Shown here: in pieces, positions 38,058 to 48,035 of the stretch
Position numbering within the stretch: position 1 is the first letter of the stretch
Layout: every line of letters begins with the position of its first letter
Assembly: GCA_963777595.1 (NCBI GenBank)
Contig: CAVZRE010000072.1
Coordinates: forward strand, 80,967-144,966
Direction of reading: 5' to 3'
Length of the DNA stretch: 64,000 nt
From: CAVVFX01 sp963777595
GTDB lineage: Bacteria; Acidobacteriota; Terriglobia; Bryobacterales; Bryobacteraceae
Program-made: the position numbers and the translations under genes
The notes under the pieces: generated by a model
The model's database searches: none
Seen by the model: the letters and a program-made list of their open reading frames with translations, nothing else
Told to the model about the DNA's origin: nothing

Positions 38058-39875
38058 TCATGATCCCAAAGCTCCCGGATTCGCAACGGTAGAAACATCC
38101 CCCAAACCCTCTCCCAAATATTTCTGGCGAAGCAACCGGCGCACGATCTTCCCGCTCTGCGTCTTCGGCAATTCACTGATGAGTAAGATCTCGCGAGGTC
38201 GCAATGTCGGACCCAGTTCATTCACGACCGTAGCGGAGACCGCTGCCGCTTCCAAGTGCGTGCCAGGCTGCGGCACCACGTATCCGACAATCGCCTCGCC
38301 CCGCAAATCATCTGGAACGCCAATCACCGCGGCTTCGGCAACTCCAGGATGCCGCATCATCGCCTCCTCGACCTCGGCCGGACCAACCTTCCTCCCAGCC
38401 ACATTCATGGATTCATCCGCGCGGCCATGCAGAAACCAGTGGCCATCCTCATCCACGCTGGCCCAATCGCCGTGGTACCACATGCCGGGAAAGCGCGACC
38501 AGTACGTGTCAAGATACCGCTTCGGATCTCTCCACACGCCCCGCGTCATGGAAGGCGACGGCTGAGTACAGACCAGGTAACCCATTCGCCCGCGCACCGG
38601 AATGCCATCTTCGTCCACCACCTCGGTAGCCATGCCGGGCGCCGGCGCTCCCAGGGTGCACGGCTTGAGTTCCTGGATCGGCAAAGGAAAAAGAAAACTG
38701 CCGACAATCTCCGTTCCGCCAGAGATATTGATAATCGGACACCGTCCTCCGCCTACGCGTTCGAAATAACGGAGCCATGATTTCTCGTCCCACGGTTCGC
38801 CAGTCGAGCCCAGGATGCGCAGAGACGGCATCGCCGGCAATTCATCCGTGCCCTGAATCAACATCCGGATCGCCGTCGGAGAAACGCCCAGCGTAGTGAT
38901 ACCATGCTGTCCGATCATCTGCCACAAACGCGTCGACGTCGGATAATCGGGCGCGCCGTCGTAAAGAAAAATCGTCCCGCCGAACAAGTGATTTCCCAGA
39001 ATGGTCCACGGTCCCATCATCCAGCCGATGTCGGATAGCCAGAAGAAAAGGTCATCGCGCTGGTGATCGAAAGCCAGCCAGATTTCTTTGCCCATTTGTG
39101 CGAGACAGCCGGCGTGTGTGTGGACCACGCCTTTCGGCTTCCCCGTCGTCCCGGACGTGTACAGCATCAGCGCCAGATGCTCCGAGTCGAGCGACACGGT
39201 AGAAAATGAAGCCGGCTGTCCTGACATCAGCTTCTCGGCAGTGACACGTTCGACCGTCGGCGGCATCTTCTCCGCGAGCGGAATCTTCTTCCCGCGCCGG
39301 ATCATATACTCCGTCGTGAAGACCACACGCGCGCCGCTATCTTCGATGCGCGCGCCAATCGCCCCCGCTCCAAACCCGGCGAAAATTGGCACCACCGTCA
39401 TGCCGGCTTTGAAGCACCCATAGAGAATCGGCAAAATCTCAGGGACCATCGGCATACACAACGCGACTCGGTCGCCCGGACGTAAACCGAGCCCGACCAG
39501 CCCATTCGCCACGCGATTCGCATCGTCGCGCAACTCCTCAAACGTGATGCTCCGTGTTGCTCCGTCTTCGCCCTCCCAGATGCACGCTACGCGTCCGGAT
39601 CCCGCCCATCGGTCAAGGCAGTTGTGCGCGATGTTGAGCCGGCCGCCCGTGAACCATTGCGCCCATTCCGGTCCGCGACTCGCGTCCATCACCTGGCGAT
39701 AGGGTTCAAACCACGAAACATCCATTTCACGCATCAGTTCGTCCCAGAAGCGCTCCGCGTGCTCCACGGAAAACCGCAGGAATGCCTCGCGATCGTGGAA
39801 CCCGAGTCGCCGCATGAAGCGCCAGACATTGGTCCGCTCAATCCACTCTCGTGAGGGCGTCCACACCGCGTTCAT
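38058..39875 (-). CDS. Acetyl/acetoacetyl-CoA synthetase-like AMP-forming ligase
   Basis: About 605 residues from the ATG at 39875; the frame is open to 40016, but the first 47 codons do not look like protein and overlap the hmgA end. Adenylate-forming motifs: MLYTSGTTGKPKGVVHTH, ISGGTEIVG, WYHGDWASVDEDGHWFLHGRADE, and the catalytic lysine in PKTQSGKIVRRLLR. It has the N-terminal extension of acetyl-CoA synthetases. Lying directly after hmgA, it could activate the acetoacetate or acetate released by tyrosine breakdown; that substrate is inferred from position only. Confidence 0.88.
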   Translation of the reverse strand: MNAVWTPSREWIERTNVWRFMRRLGFHDREAFLRFSVEHAERFWDELMREMDVSWFEPYRQVMDASRGPEWAQWFTGGRLNIAHNCLDRWAGSGRVACIWEGEDGATRSITFEELRDDANRVANGLVGLGLRPGDRVALCMPMVPEILPILYGCFKAGMTVVPIFAGFGAGAIGARIEDSGARVVFTTEYMIRRGKKIPLAEKMPPTVERVTAEKLMSGQPASFSTVSLDSEHLALMLYTSGTTGKPKGVVHTHAGCLAQMGKEIWLAFDHQRDDLFFWLSDIGWMMGPWTILGNHLFGGTIFLYDGAPDYPTSTRLWQMIGQHGITTLGVSPTAIRMLIQGTDELPAMPSLRILGSTGEPWDEKSWLRYFERVGGGRCPIINISGGTEIVGSFLFPLPIQELKPCTLGAPAPGMATEVVDEDGIPVRGRMGYLVCTQPSPSMTRGVWRDPKRYLDTYWSRFPGMWYHGDWASVDEDGHWFLHGRADESMNVAGRKVGPAEVEEAMMRHPGVAEAAVIGVPDDLRGEAIVGYVVPQPGTHLEAAAVSATVVNELGPTLRPREILLISELPKTQSGKIVRRLLRQKYLGEGLGDVSTVANPGALGS

Positions 39876-39979
39876 TGAGTCACCCGATACTGTAATCGAT
39901 TCAGTTTCGCAGCCGTAACTGTATCTCCGTCGCGGAGACCCATCGGTTTTCGACGTCCGCAAGTCACACGGCAGCCTTT

Positions 39980-41087
39980 TCACGCTTGACTCCAGGTCTT
40001 CCAGTAATCTTGCCACTCCACAAGCTCGCCGGCTGGCAGCACGTGAATGGGATTCAACCCGTCAAGCATCACCGCGGATTCATCCGTGATGCTTTTCTTT
40101 CTTTGATTGAGCAGCGCCTTCGGATGCGGGCCGTGATGGATGCCGCGCGGGTGCAGCGTCGCCATCCCTGCCTTGATTTATCGCGGCTGAAGAAATCGCC
40201 ATCGTGATAGAAAATGAACTCGTCGTAATCGGTATTGCGATGAAAGAACGGCACCCGCATCGCGTCTTCATCCTGCTCCAGTGGCCGCGGCAGAAAGCTG
40301 CACACCACCGCGCCTTCCGTAATGAAAGTGCTATGCGCGCTGGGCGGCAAGATGGACCGCGATGGCTCATCACTGGCCGGATGTCGCGCATGTTGATCTT
40401 CCACACCGTCAGATCGCCCTTCCAGCCGACCACATCGAGCGGATTGAACGGATACACCACTTTCGAAATCTCGTCCTCCACTTTGATGCGAATTTCCCAC
40501 TCGCGTTATCGTCGTCCAGATGCGCGTCCGGCTCCGGCGTCGTGATCACCGCCGGATCGTACAGCGCATGCTGCCCGAGCAAGCCCTTTCTCGGGCGGAT
40601 CGAATTCCGTCCGCGATTGGATAATCAGGAAGAAATTGTCGCTGCTCTCCGGCACGACGCGATAAGTCACCGCGCGCGGCATCACGATGTAGTCGCCCTT
40701 CTCAAAAGTCAGCGGGTCCGAAATCCGTCTCGATGAGTCCCGTTGCCGCGGTGCACGAAGATCAGTTCATCGCCATCCGCGTTGCGGAAGTAGAACGGCA
40801 TCGGCTGCGGAACGCCGCGACACATACACCTGCACGTCCTGATTTCCCAGCACCGCAACCGGCATGCCTTCCGGGTCGCTCAGATCCGATGGTTCCACAA
40901 GATTCAGATCGAAGCAGTGCGGCCGCAGTTTGCCTTCGAACCGGATCCAGCCGGTCGGTGGATGCGCGTGATAAAGATGCGCGCTCTTACCGTAGAATCC
41001 CTTGCGCCCATGCTCTTCTTCGTAAGTGCCCTCCGGCAATCCTACATGCGCCTGACTGGCGAACTTGCCTTTCTTGAGCGGATACAT
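39980..41087 (-). pseudogene. hmgA: Homogentisate 1,2-dioxygenase with about seven frame breaks
   Basis: Read across frames this is a full-length homogentisate dioxygenase-like cupin. N-terminus GKFASQAHVGLPEGTYEEEHGRKGF; middle MPFYFRNADGDELIFVHRGNG; then PFNPLDVVGWKGDLTVWK, LPPSAHSTFITEGAVVCSFLPRPLE, FHRNTDYDEFIFYHDGDFF, HPRGIHHGPHP, and the tail HVLPAGELVEWQDYWKTWSQA. It opens the ring of homogentisate to maleylacetoacetate. I count about four one-base gains (near 40797, 40718, 40707, 40573) and three losses (near 40498, 40390, 40175). The net of +1 agrees with the 1108-base length. It is the most damaged gene per base here. The start at 41087 lies beside the hpd end. Confidence 0.82.
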
Positions 41088-42229
41088 CTACCTAGATTTC
41101 CCCGGAGCGCCTGCTCCCGCTCGATCGCCTCAAAGAGCGCCTTAAAATTGCCCTTTCCAAAACTCCGGCTCCCTTTGCGCTGGATCACTTCGAAAAACAA
41201 AGTCGGCCGGTCCTCCACCGGACGAGTGAAGATCTGCAGCATGTAGCCTTCATCGTCCCGATCGACCAGAATACCTAATTCCTCGAGCGCTGCAACCGGC
41301 TCATCAATCGGCCCCGTCCGTGACAACAGATCCCGGTAGTACGTCGGAGGCACGCGCAAAAATTCTACGCCCTGCCGGCGCAGCTTCGACACTGTGCCGA
41401 TGATGTCCCCGGTGGCGAGCGCGATGTGCTGGACTCCCGGTCCGCGATAGAACTCCAGATATTCTTCGATCTGCGATTTCCGCTTTCCTTCCGCCGGCTC
41501 GTTGATCGGGAACTTCACTCTCCCGTTGCCATTCGACATTACTTTCGACATCAGCGCGGAGTATTCCGTGCTGATGTCGTTGTCATCGAAATGTTTGAAT
41601 AACTTGAAGCCCATCACCTCGCGATAGAAATCCACCCAGCGGTTCATCTCGCCCCACCCGACATTGCCGACAATGTGATCGATGTGCTTGAGCCCGGTTG
41701 GCCGCGCGACAAAATCATCATTTTCCACCGCTCGGAAACCGGGCAGAAACGTTCCGCGGTAGTTCGCGCGTTCGACAAAGGTGTGGATGGTATCGCCGTA
41801 GGCGGCGATAGAAGCAAGACGCACTTCCCCGCTATCGTCGCGCAGCGTCTCCGGCGGGCGTATGCTTTTCGCTCCGCGCGAAGTCGTCTCGCGCCACGCC
41901 GCTTCAGCATCGTCCACCCATAACGCAATATCGTGTACGCCATCCCCATGTTGCCGGATTAGCTCGGAGATCGCATGGTCCGGACGTAGCGGCGTCGTCA
42001 GGACGAAACGGATCTTATCCTGTACCAGCAAATACGATGCGAGGTCGCGTGACCCGGTCTCCGGCCCGCGATACGCCGCGAAACGAAATCCGAATGCCGA
42101 ACGGTAATAGTGCGCCGCTTGTCGCGCGTTGCCCGCATAGAATTCGACATAATCCGTGCCGTTCAGAGGCAGGAAGTCCTTCGCCGTCGCAACCGGGCCT
42201 CTAGCCTGCTCTTCCGCTTGTTGCAGCAT
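41042..42229 (-). CDS. hpd: 4-hydroxyphenylpyruvate dioxygenase
   Basis: About 395 residues from the ATG at 42229, chosen because CAGGAGAA lies three bases upstream; the longer frame to 42310 runs into the aminotransferase gene. It has two vicinal-oxygen-chelate halves and the iron-site segments KHIDHIVGNV, GVQHIALATGDI and RPTLFFEVIQRKG (2-His-1-Glu facial triad). It converts 4-hydroxyphenylpyruvate to homogentisate. The last dozen residues may be an artefact: another frame gives a stop immediately before the hmgA ATG, suggesting one more indel near 41095. Confidence 0.93.
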   Translation of the reverse strand: MLQQAEEQARGPVATAKDFLPLNGTDYVEFYAGNARQAAHYYRSAFGFRFAAYRGPETGSRDLASYLLVQDKIRFVLTTPLRPDHAISELIRQHGDGVHDIALWVDDAEAAWRETTSRGAKSIRPPETLRDDSGEVRLASIAAYGDTIHTFVERANYRGTFLPGFRAVENDDFVARPTGLKHIDHIVGNVGWGEMNRWVDFYREVMGFKLFKHFDDNDISTEYSALMSKVMSNGNGRVKFPINEPAEGKRKSQIEEYLEFYRGPGVQHIALATGDIIGTVSKLRRQGVEFLRVPPTYYRDLLSRTGPIDEPVAALEELGILVDRDDEGYMLQIFTRPVEDRPTLFFEVIQRKGSRSFGKGNFKALFEAIEREQALRGNLGRCIRSRKASSPVRRM

Positions 42230-43307
42230 AACTTCTCCTGAAGGCTTCGATACAAAGCCGGTTCTCTTCGTCGGTTCCCGTAGAGACACGCAGGCAGTTG
42301 GGCAGTCCAAAAGCCCTCAGCGGCCGGACCACCACTCCCTGTGTCAGCAAATATTGAAAAATCGCGTTAGCCTCCTGCTCCTCCGGCAGCGCGATCATGA
42401 CAAAATTCGCATGAGACGGCGCTGCGGTGATTCCCATCTCCTTGAAGCCTGAGGCAAGAAACTCGAGCGACCGCGAATTCTGTTCGAGCGATCGGTGCAA
42501 AAACTCGTGATCCGATAATGCCGCAATCCCCGCAGCCTGCGCCGGCGCCGAAGGCTCGAACGGCAGCTTCACTTTCAGAAGATTGCGGATCAACTCCTCG
42601 TGCGCGAAGCCGTAGCCGATCCTCACCCCGGCCAACCCGTAAACCTTCGAGAATGTCCGCAGCGTGATCACGTTGTCGTAGCGGTAGTACATCGAGTCCG
42701 GATACCGGGGATCGTCCTTAGCATATTCGAAGTACGCTTCATCGAGAATGATCAGCACGCGCTCCGGCACATGTCTGTAAAACTCTTCGAACTCGTGCCG
42801 GGAAAAGATAGTGCCCGTCGGATTGTTGGGATTCGCCAAGTACACGATCTTGGTTCGCGAATTAATTTGTTCGGCCAGCGCGGGCAGATCGTAATGCCAG
42901 TCCCGGTAAGCTACGGTCCGGTACGTAACTCCGCGGGAACGCGCCAGCACCTGGAATCCGATGAAAGCCGCTTCCGTAGTCAGCACCTCGTCTTCATCGC
43001 AAAGAAAAGCGCGAATGATGTTGGACATGATGCCTTCTGATCCACTGCCGGCGATCACGTTGTCCAACTTCACCCCGAACTTTTGCGCCAGGACTTCACG
43101 CAAATCGAGTCCGCCGTTGGGATAGAGATTCAACGTGTCGAGCGTTTGGCGCGCCGCTTCGATCGCGCGCGGGGAAGTTCCCAGCGGATTCTCGTTCGAA
43201 GCCAGCTTGACCACCCGTCTCAGCCCGTATTCCCGGCGGACCGATTCAGCAGTCCGCCCGGCTTCATAGGGCCTCAGCGCCTCGATATAAGGAGGGACCA
43301 GTGGCAC
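42201..43307 (-). CDS. HisC-type aminotransferase, probably aromatic
   Basis: 368 residues, class I/II PLP aminotransferase of the histidinol-phosphate type: KLASNENPLGTSP, YLANPNNPTGTIF, IILDEAYFEY, the PLP lysine in TFSKVYGLAGVRIGYG, and a final arginine in CLRVSTGTDEEN. HisC enzymes often also accept aromatic amino acids. Sitting between phhA and hpd with a 29-base overlap with the latter, it most likely makes 4-hydroxyphenylpyruvate from tyrosine. A role in histidine synthesis cannot be excluded from sequence alone. It is divergent from phhA. Confidence 0.9.
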   Translation of the reverse strand: MPLVPPYIEALRPYEAGRTAESVRREYGLRRVVKLASNENPLGTSPRAIEAARQTLDTLNLYPNGGLDLREVLAQKFGVKLDNVIAGSGSEGIMSNIIRAFLCDEDEVLTTEAAFIGFQVLARSRGVTYRTVAYRDWHYDLPALAEQINSRTKIVYLANPNNPTGTIFSRHEFEEFYRHVPERVLIILDEAYFEYAKDDPRYPDSMYYRYDNVITLRTFSKVYGLAGVRIGYGFAHEELIRNLLKVKLPFEPSAPAQAAGIAALSDHEFLHRSLEQNSRSLEFLASGFKEMGITAAPSHANFVMIALPEEQEANAIFQYLLTQGVVVRPLRAFGLPNCLRVSTGTDEENRLCIEAFRRSYAATSGRAG

Positions 43308-43425
43308 CCGAAATTGCCTCTCTGTACGCAGCGTACCATAGCACCTCCCTCAAGTGGTTGTCTTTAGTGACGGCATTTGGTATGAATAAGACGTACCACG
43401 GACTTCAGTCCCCCTGGAGTTTTTT
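43308..43425. promoter_or_regulatory. Divergent promoter region between aminotransferase and phhA
   Basis: 118 bases separating two divergent genes of the same pathway. It contains GGACTTCAGTCC (43400-43411), an 11-12 base dyad close to the GACTTCAGTC core of the hairpin at 7101-7120, and CTGGAG before the phhA ATG as a ribosome-binding site. A common aromatic-amino-acid regulator could bind here; no regulator gene is adjacent. Confidence 0.4.
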
Positions 43426-44364
43426 ATGCCCGAAACCTCTGTAGTCAGTGAAGATTTAGCGCGAGGACTGACCACGGGCAATGCGCCATTTGTCGAGCAG
43501 GCTCGCTCCCGCGGTGAGCTTTTCATAAAGCAAGCGTATGACTTGTACTCGCAGGCGAATCATGACACATGGCATCTCTTATGGCATCGCCTGCAGCCGC
43601 GCTGGGAACGTTATGCCAACATCCACTTTTTGCAGGGTGTCGAGACCTTGCACCTCCCGTCAGACCGCATCCCGACGCTGACCGGCATCAATCGCATTCT
43701 CCGCCCAATGACCGGATTTCAGGCTAAGCCAGTGAGCGGCTATGTGCCGGCCTATCTCTTCTTCGACTGCCTCCGGCGTCGCGAATTTCCTACCACTATT
43801 ACGATTCGATCCGCGGACCAATTGGACTATCTGCCTGAGCCCGACATCTTTCACGACATCGCCGGCCACGTGCCCATGCATACCGATAAAGCTTTCGCTG
43901 ACGCCTTAGTCCGTTTTGGTGATTGTGCCCGCACTGCGGTCGAAATCACTTCAGGCATTCAAGACGAGAAGCAACGGGCGCGTCGTCTGACAAGCATCAT
44001 CCGGGCCATGTCGCGCTTCTTCTGGTTTACCGTGGAATTCGGTCTGATGCGCGGCCCGCGAGGCCTCTGCGCTTACGGTAGCGGACTGCTCAGTTCCTAT
44101 GGCGAACTCGAACACGCCATCGAATCGGACGAAGTCGGACGCTATCCCATCCAGACGGAATGGGTGATCCATGAAGTCTTCGAAATCGATCATTATCAAC
44201 CGCTCCTCTTTATCGTCGATTCTTTCGATCATCTGTTTGAACTGGTGAATCAACTGGAACGGTGGATGCGCGAGGGTAAGTTGAACAACGTGGCTCCCGG
44301 TCCGCCACACATCGACGAGCGCGACCTCCGCAGCTTCCTCGACGCGACCGTCTGTCACGTGTAA
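43426..44364 (+). CDS. phhA: Phenylalanine-4-hydroxylase
   Basis: 312 residues, a bacterial-size aromatic amino acid hydroxylase. Iron ligands are in PEPDIFHDIAGHVPMHTD (two His) and FTVEFGL (Glu). It uses tetrahydropterin and O2 to convert phenylalanine to tyrosine, feeding the divergent aminotransferase-hpd-hmgA run. No pterin carbinolamine dehydratase is adjacent. Confidence 0.95.
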   Translation: MPETSVVSEDLARGLTTGNAPFVEQARSRGELFIKQAYDLYSQANHDTWHLLWHRLQPRWERYANIHFLQGVETLHLPSDRIPTLTGINRILRPMTGFQAKPVSGYVPAYLFFDCLRRREFPTTITIRSADQLDYLPEPDIFHDIAGHVPMHTDKAFADALVRFGDCARTAVEITSGIQDEKQRARRLTSIIRAMSRFFWFTVEFGLMRGPRGLCAYGSGLLSSYGELEHAIESDEVGRYPIQTEWVIHEVFEIDHYQPLLFIVDSFDHLFELVNQLERWMREGKLNNVAPGPPHIDERDLRSFLDATVCHV

Positions 44365-44435
44365 CACAGACTTCGGTCGGCGCCTTTTGCCGCTCTCCGC
44401 GAACCCATGCTCCCGTATGATCAAATAGATCCATA

Positions 44436-46609
44436 GTGAGGCAGCCGGCAGTCAAATCCTGTGTACGCGTAGTCGTGGCGATTGCCGTAGCGGCATCCCT
44501 CCAAGCCGCCGACACCAACGCCAAACGAGCCGCTCGCCTCTGGTCGCTGCAACCGGTCGTGCGTCCAAGCGTTCCCCCGGGCGTGAATCCGATTGATGCT
44601 CTCGTCGGCGCGATGTATCAGGAGAAGGGCCTGCATGCGGCGCCGAAAGCCGGCAAGCTCACGCTCCTACGCCGCGTCTATTTCGACCTGGTGGGTTTGC
44701 CGCCGACCGTCGCCGAACAGGACGCCTTCCTCCAGGACAACTCGCCCGATGCTTACGAAAAAGTAGTCGACCGCCTCCTGGCCAGTGAACAGCACGGAGT
44801 GCGCTGGGCGCGTCACTGGCTCGACGTACTCCGCTACGCCGATCTCGATGGCCTCGATGGTTCCGTCATGCCCGCCGCGCCCGGCATCTATCTCTGGCGC
44901 GATTGGGTGATCAATGCCCTCAACCAGGACATGCCGTATGACGAGTTCGTGCGCGCGCAGATTCTAGGGAATCGCTACCGGCCGGAAACCATTACCGCGG
45001 CCAGTGGACGCCGCACACGCGCGGCCGGACCAGTCGAAGATTCTTTCGCCCTTGGCTTCCTCGCCCGTGCCGCGGTCACTCGTGACGATCGCGATCACGA
45101 CATCGCGTTCTCGGCGGTCGAAACCATCTCCACGGCATTCATGGGAATGACCGTCGGCTGCGCGAAATGTCACGACCATAAGTACGATCCCATCAGCCAG
45201 CGCGATTATTACTCCATGAAGGCGCTCTTCGACCCGCTGGTGTTGAAGACCGTAATGCTGGCGACCCCTTCCGAGGTTTTCGCCAACGGCCGCCAGTTCG
45301 ACGAGTATCAAACCAGGAAAGCCGCGCTCGACAAACAAATCGAAGAGTTGGTCGGGCCGTATCGTTCCAAGCTATACGAGGAACGCGTCAACCTACTCAC
45401 GCCGGACGTTCAGGCGATTGTTCGCAAACCGGAGCGACAGCGCACTCCGGCCGAACAGAAGATCTTCGACGATTATTTCCCTGTCTTGCGAGTCGATGCA
45501 TCGAAAATCAAGTTAATCATGCCCAGGCAGGAGATCGTAAAATATGACGCACTCCTCGCCGCGCAGCGCAAACTCGGACGCGTTCCCTCTCTCCCGGCTT
45601 ATTGGACCGTAGAAGAAGATAAGTCTTTACTGAAGGAGACAAGTTACGTTCTTACGACCGGCGATCCCAAGCGTCCGGAAAAGGATAAACCCGTTCAGCC
45701 CGGTTTCCCTTTCCAGCCCGCGGATATCGATTTCCGCGACGGACGCCGCGAAGCCTTCGTCGACTGGCTGACAGCGCCGCCAGAATCCTCTCTTCGCCCG
45801 CGTGGCCGTCAACCGTATCTGGGGGTGGCATTTCGGAGAAGGTCTGCAGCGCGCGACGAGCGACTTCGGTTTGCTCGGCGGTAAGCCTTCGAATCAGAAG
45901 CTGCTTGACTATCTGGCCGCGGAATTCGTCGCCCAGAACTACAGTATGAAGTGGCTGTCGCCGCCTGATCGTGACCTCCGACACGTATCAACTCGCATCC
46001 AGGATGGAGCCCGCGCAATTCGCAGCCAATCAAAAGATCGATGCTCCCAATACTTATCTGTGGCGCTTCCGGCTCCAACGTCTCGAAGCCGAGCCCATTT
46101 GGGACGCCGTTCTCTACTCTTCAAACGATCTCGACCTGACCGTCGGCGGCCGCTCTTTTCAACTTTCCGCGGCCGACGAGAAACAGAAATTATTCCTGCC
46201 GCCGGATGAAAGTTTCAGTAGCGTCAAGAACCGCCGCGGCGCATATCTGGTCCGCGGTTACATCCCGAGCACCGACGTGATGAGCAACTTCCTCACCGCC
46301 TTCGATGTCGACGACGGACGGGCTCCCTGTCCGCTGCGCACCCAGACGGTGACCGCCCCGCAAGCGCTCTTCACCATGAATAACGATCTCATCGAACGCG
46401 AATCGGGGCGGCTCGCGGATAATTTATTGAAGGCCTCGTCGGGAGATTTGAGTTCGGCTGTCCGGCTGGCTTATCGCACAGTCATAGGCCGCCCCCCGTC
46501 GGGCGCGGAGATGGACTACGCTCTGACTTATGTCGGCAAAGATCCCGCGCGCCTGAAAGAACTGGGCTGGCTATTGTTCAATCTCGACGAGTTTATCTAT
46601 GTGCGCTGA
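44436..46609 (+). CDS. DUF1549/DUF1553 secreted protein, second copy, two frameshifts
   Basis: 724 codons after removing two bases (CC at 45780-45781 and 45961-45962). GTG start with signal peptide VKSCVRVVVAIAVAASLQA. DUF1549 part: RVYFDLVGLPPTV, RWARHWLDVLRYADLDG, and the CxxCH-type VGCAKCHDHKYDPISQRDYY. DUF1553 part after the breaks: VNRIWGWHFGEGLQ, APQALFTMNND, and the tail LGWLLFNLDEFIYVR. Its stop lies inside a 19-base tandem duplication. It pairs with the DUF1501 gene 27 bases downstream, as in the module at 5674-9322 but in the opposite gene order. Exported; function of the family not established. Confidence 0.85.
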
Positions 46610-46626
46610 GTTTATCTATGTGCGCT
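46589..46626. repeat. 19-bp exact tandem duplication across a stop codon
   Basis: GAGTTTATCTATGTGCGCT occurs twice in a row (46589-46607 and 46608-46626), followed by a partial third copy GAGTTTCTGTATGT. The first copy encodes the conserved EFIYVR end of the DUF1553 protein and the stop falls at the junction. It fills most of the gap before the DUF1501 gene. Confidence 0.85.
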
Positions 46627-46636
46627 GAGTTTCTGT

Positions 46637-48032
46637 ATGTCAGATGAGCTGAAGAACATCTATCCCTGCGGACGCGTCGACCGCCGCGGCTTTCTGTTGC
46701 AATCCGCCGCGGGCTTTCTGGGCTCCGCGCTCGGCTCCCTGCTGGGCCGAGGACAACCAGCTGCGCGATGCGCATCTGCCCGGAGAGCCACGCGCCAAAT
46801 CGGTCATCTATCTCTTCATGTGCGGCGGCGTCAGCCATATCGATACCTTCGATCCCAAGGACAACAAGTACGCCGGCAAGATCATGGACGCGATCGGTTT
46901 CGGTGATAACAACGCTCCCATGAAGCGGCCCGTGATTCCGTGTCTCCGCACCTTCGCGCGCTACGGCAAATCCGGCATTCCGGTGTCGGACTGGTTTCCC
47001 AACGTCGGCGAAGTGATCGACGAGATCGCTGTTGTTCGCTCGATGTACTGTCATCAGACCAACCATTTCCCGGCAGTGCTGGAGCATGCCACGGGAAAAC
47101 CTCTGCGCCAGTTCGATCATCCGTGCCTCGGCAGTTGGGTCACCTACGCGATGGGCACCGCGAACAAGAATCTGCCGGCCTTCGTGAATATCGGCCGGCC
47201 GTCGTCGCCCGTGCAGCTCACCGGCGGATACATGGGAGCAAGTTACTCGGCGACGCCGTTTCAAACCGGCAAAGTTCCCATTCCGAATCTCCTTCCCCCC
47301 GAAGTATCCACCGCGCAACAACGCGAACGCCAGATGCAGGCGCTCTTCGAGATGGACAAGCAGTTCCGCGAGGACTACGCCAATGAAAGCGAGATCATGG
47401 CGCGGACCCGCAGCTTCGAACTCGCGGCGAACATGATGCTGAAGGCGCCCGCGATCGTCGATTTCGCGAACGAGCCCGATCACGTCAAATCGCTTTATGG
47501 CATCGGCGAAAAAGAGACCGACGAGTTCGGGCGACAACTGCTGCTGGCGCGACGACTCTCCGAAAACGGCGTCCGCTTTATCCAGATCTGCCATGCCGGC
47601 GGAGGGAACGGGAAGTGGGATTCGCACGACGATATGAAGTCGCATGCGCCGCTGTGCCGCGCCGTCGATAAGCCGATTTCCGGCCTCATTCGCGACCTGA
47701 AGCAGCGAGGCATGCTGGACAGCACACTGGTCGTTTTCACCAGCGAATTCGGCCGCACGCCATGGTCCCAAAACACCACCGGCCGGGACCACAATGCCAT
47801 GGGATTTTCTACATGGCTTTCGGGAGGCGGGGTGAAGGGCGGCATCGTAGAAGGCGCAACGGACGACGTCGGCTACAAGGCCGTCGAGAGTCCCCACTAC
47901 ATCAGCGATCTTCAGTCGACGATCCTGCGCCAGGTCGGCCTGGATTACAAAAAGATGGATTTCGTGGTCAACGGCCGTCCCTTCCATCTTGTCGAAGAGG
48001 GGCAGGGCCCCATTACCAGGATCCTTACGTAA
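46637..48032 (+). CDS. DUF1501 secreted protein, second copy, one frameshift
   Basis: 465 codons after removing one G from 46744-46746. N-terminus VDRRGFLLQSAAGFLGSALGSLL is a Tat-like signal. Then SVIYLFMCGGVSHIDTFDPKDN, the DUF1501 hallmark, TYAMGTANKNLPAFVNI, LVVFTSEFGRTPW, and SPHYISDLQSTILRQVGLD. It is a distant paralogue of the protein at 5674-7086. The nitrile hydratase alpha gene begins three bases after its stop, so this DUF1549-DUF1501 pair and the nitrile hydratase are very likely one transcript. Confidence 0.88.
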
Positions 48033-48035
48033 CCT

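Noticed and set aside
40080..40481. Several separate small genes on the minus strand
   Set aside because: Each fragment aligns in order with parts of a homogentisate dioxygenase, so they are one broken gene.
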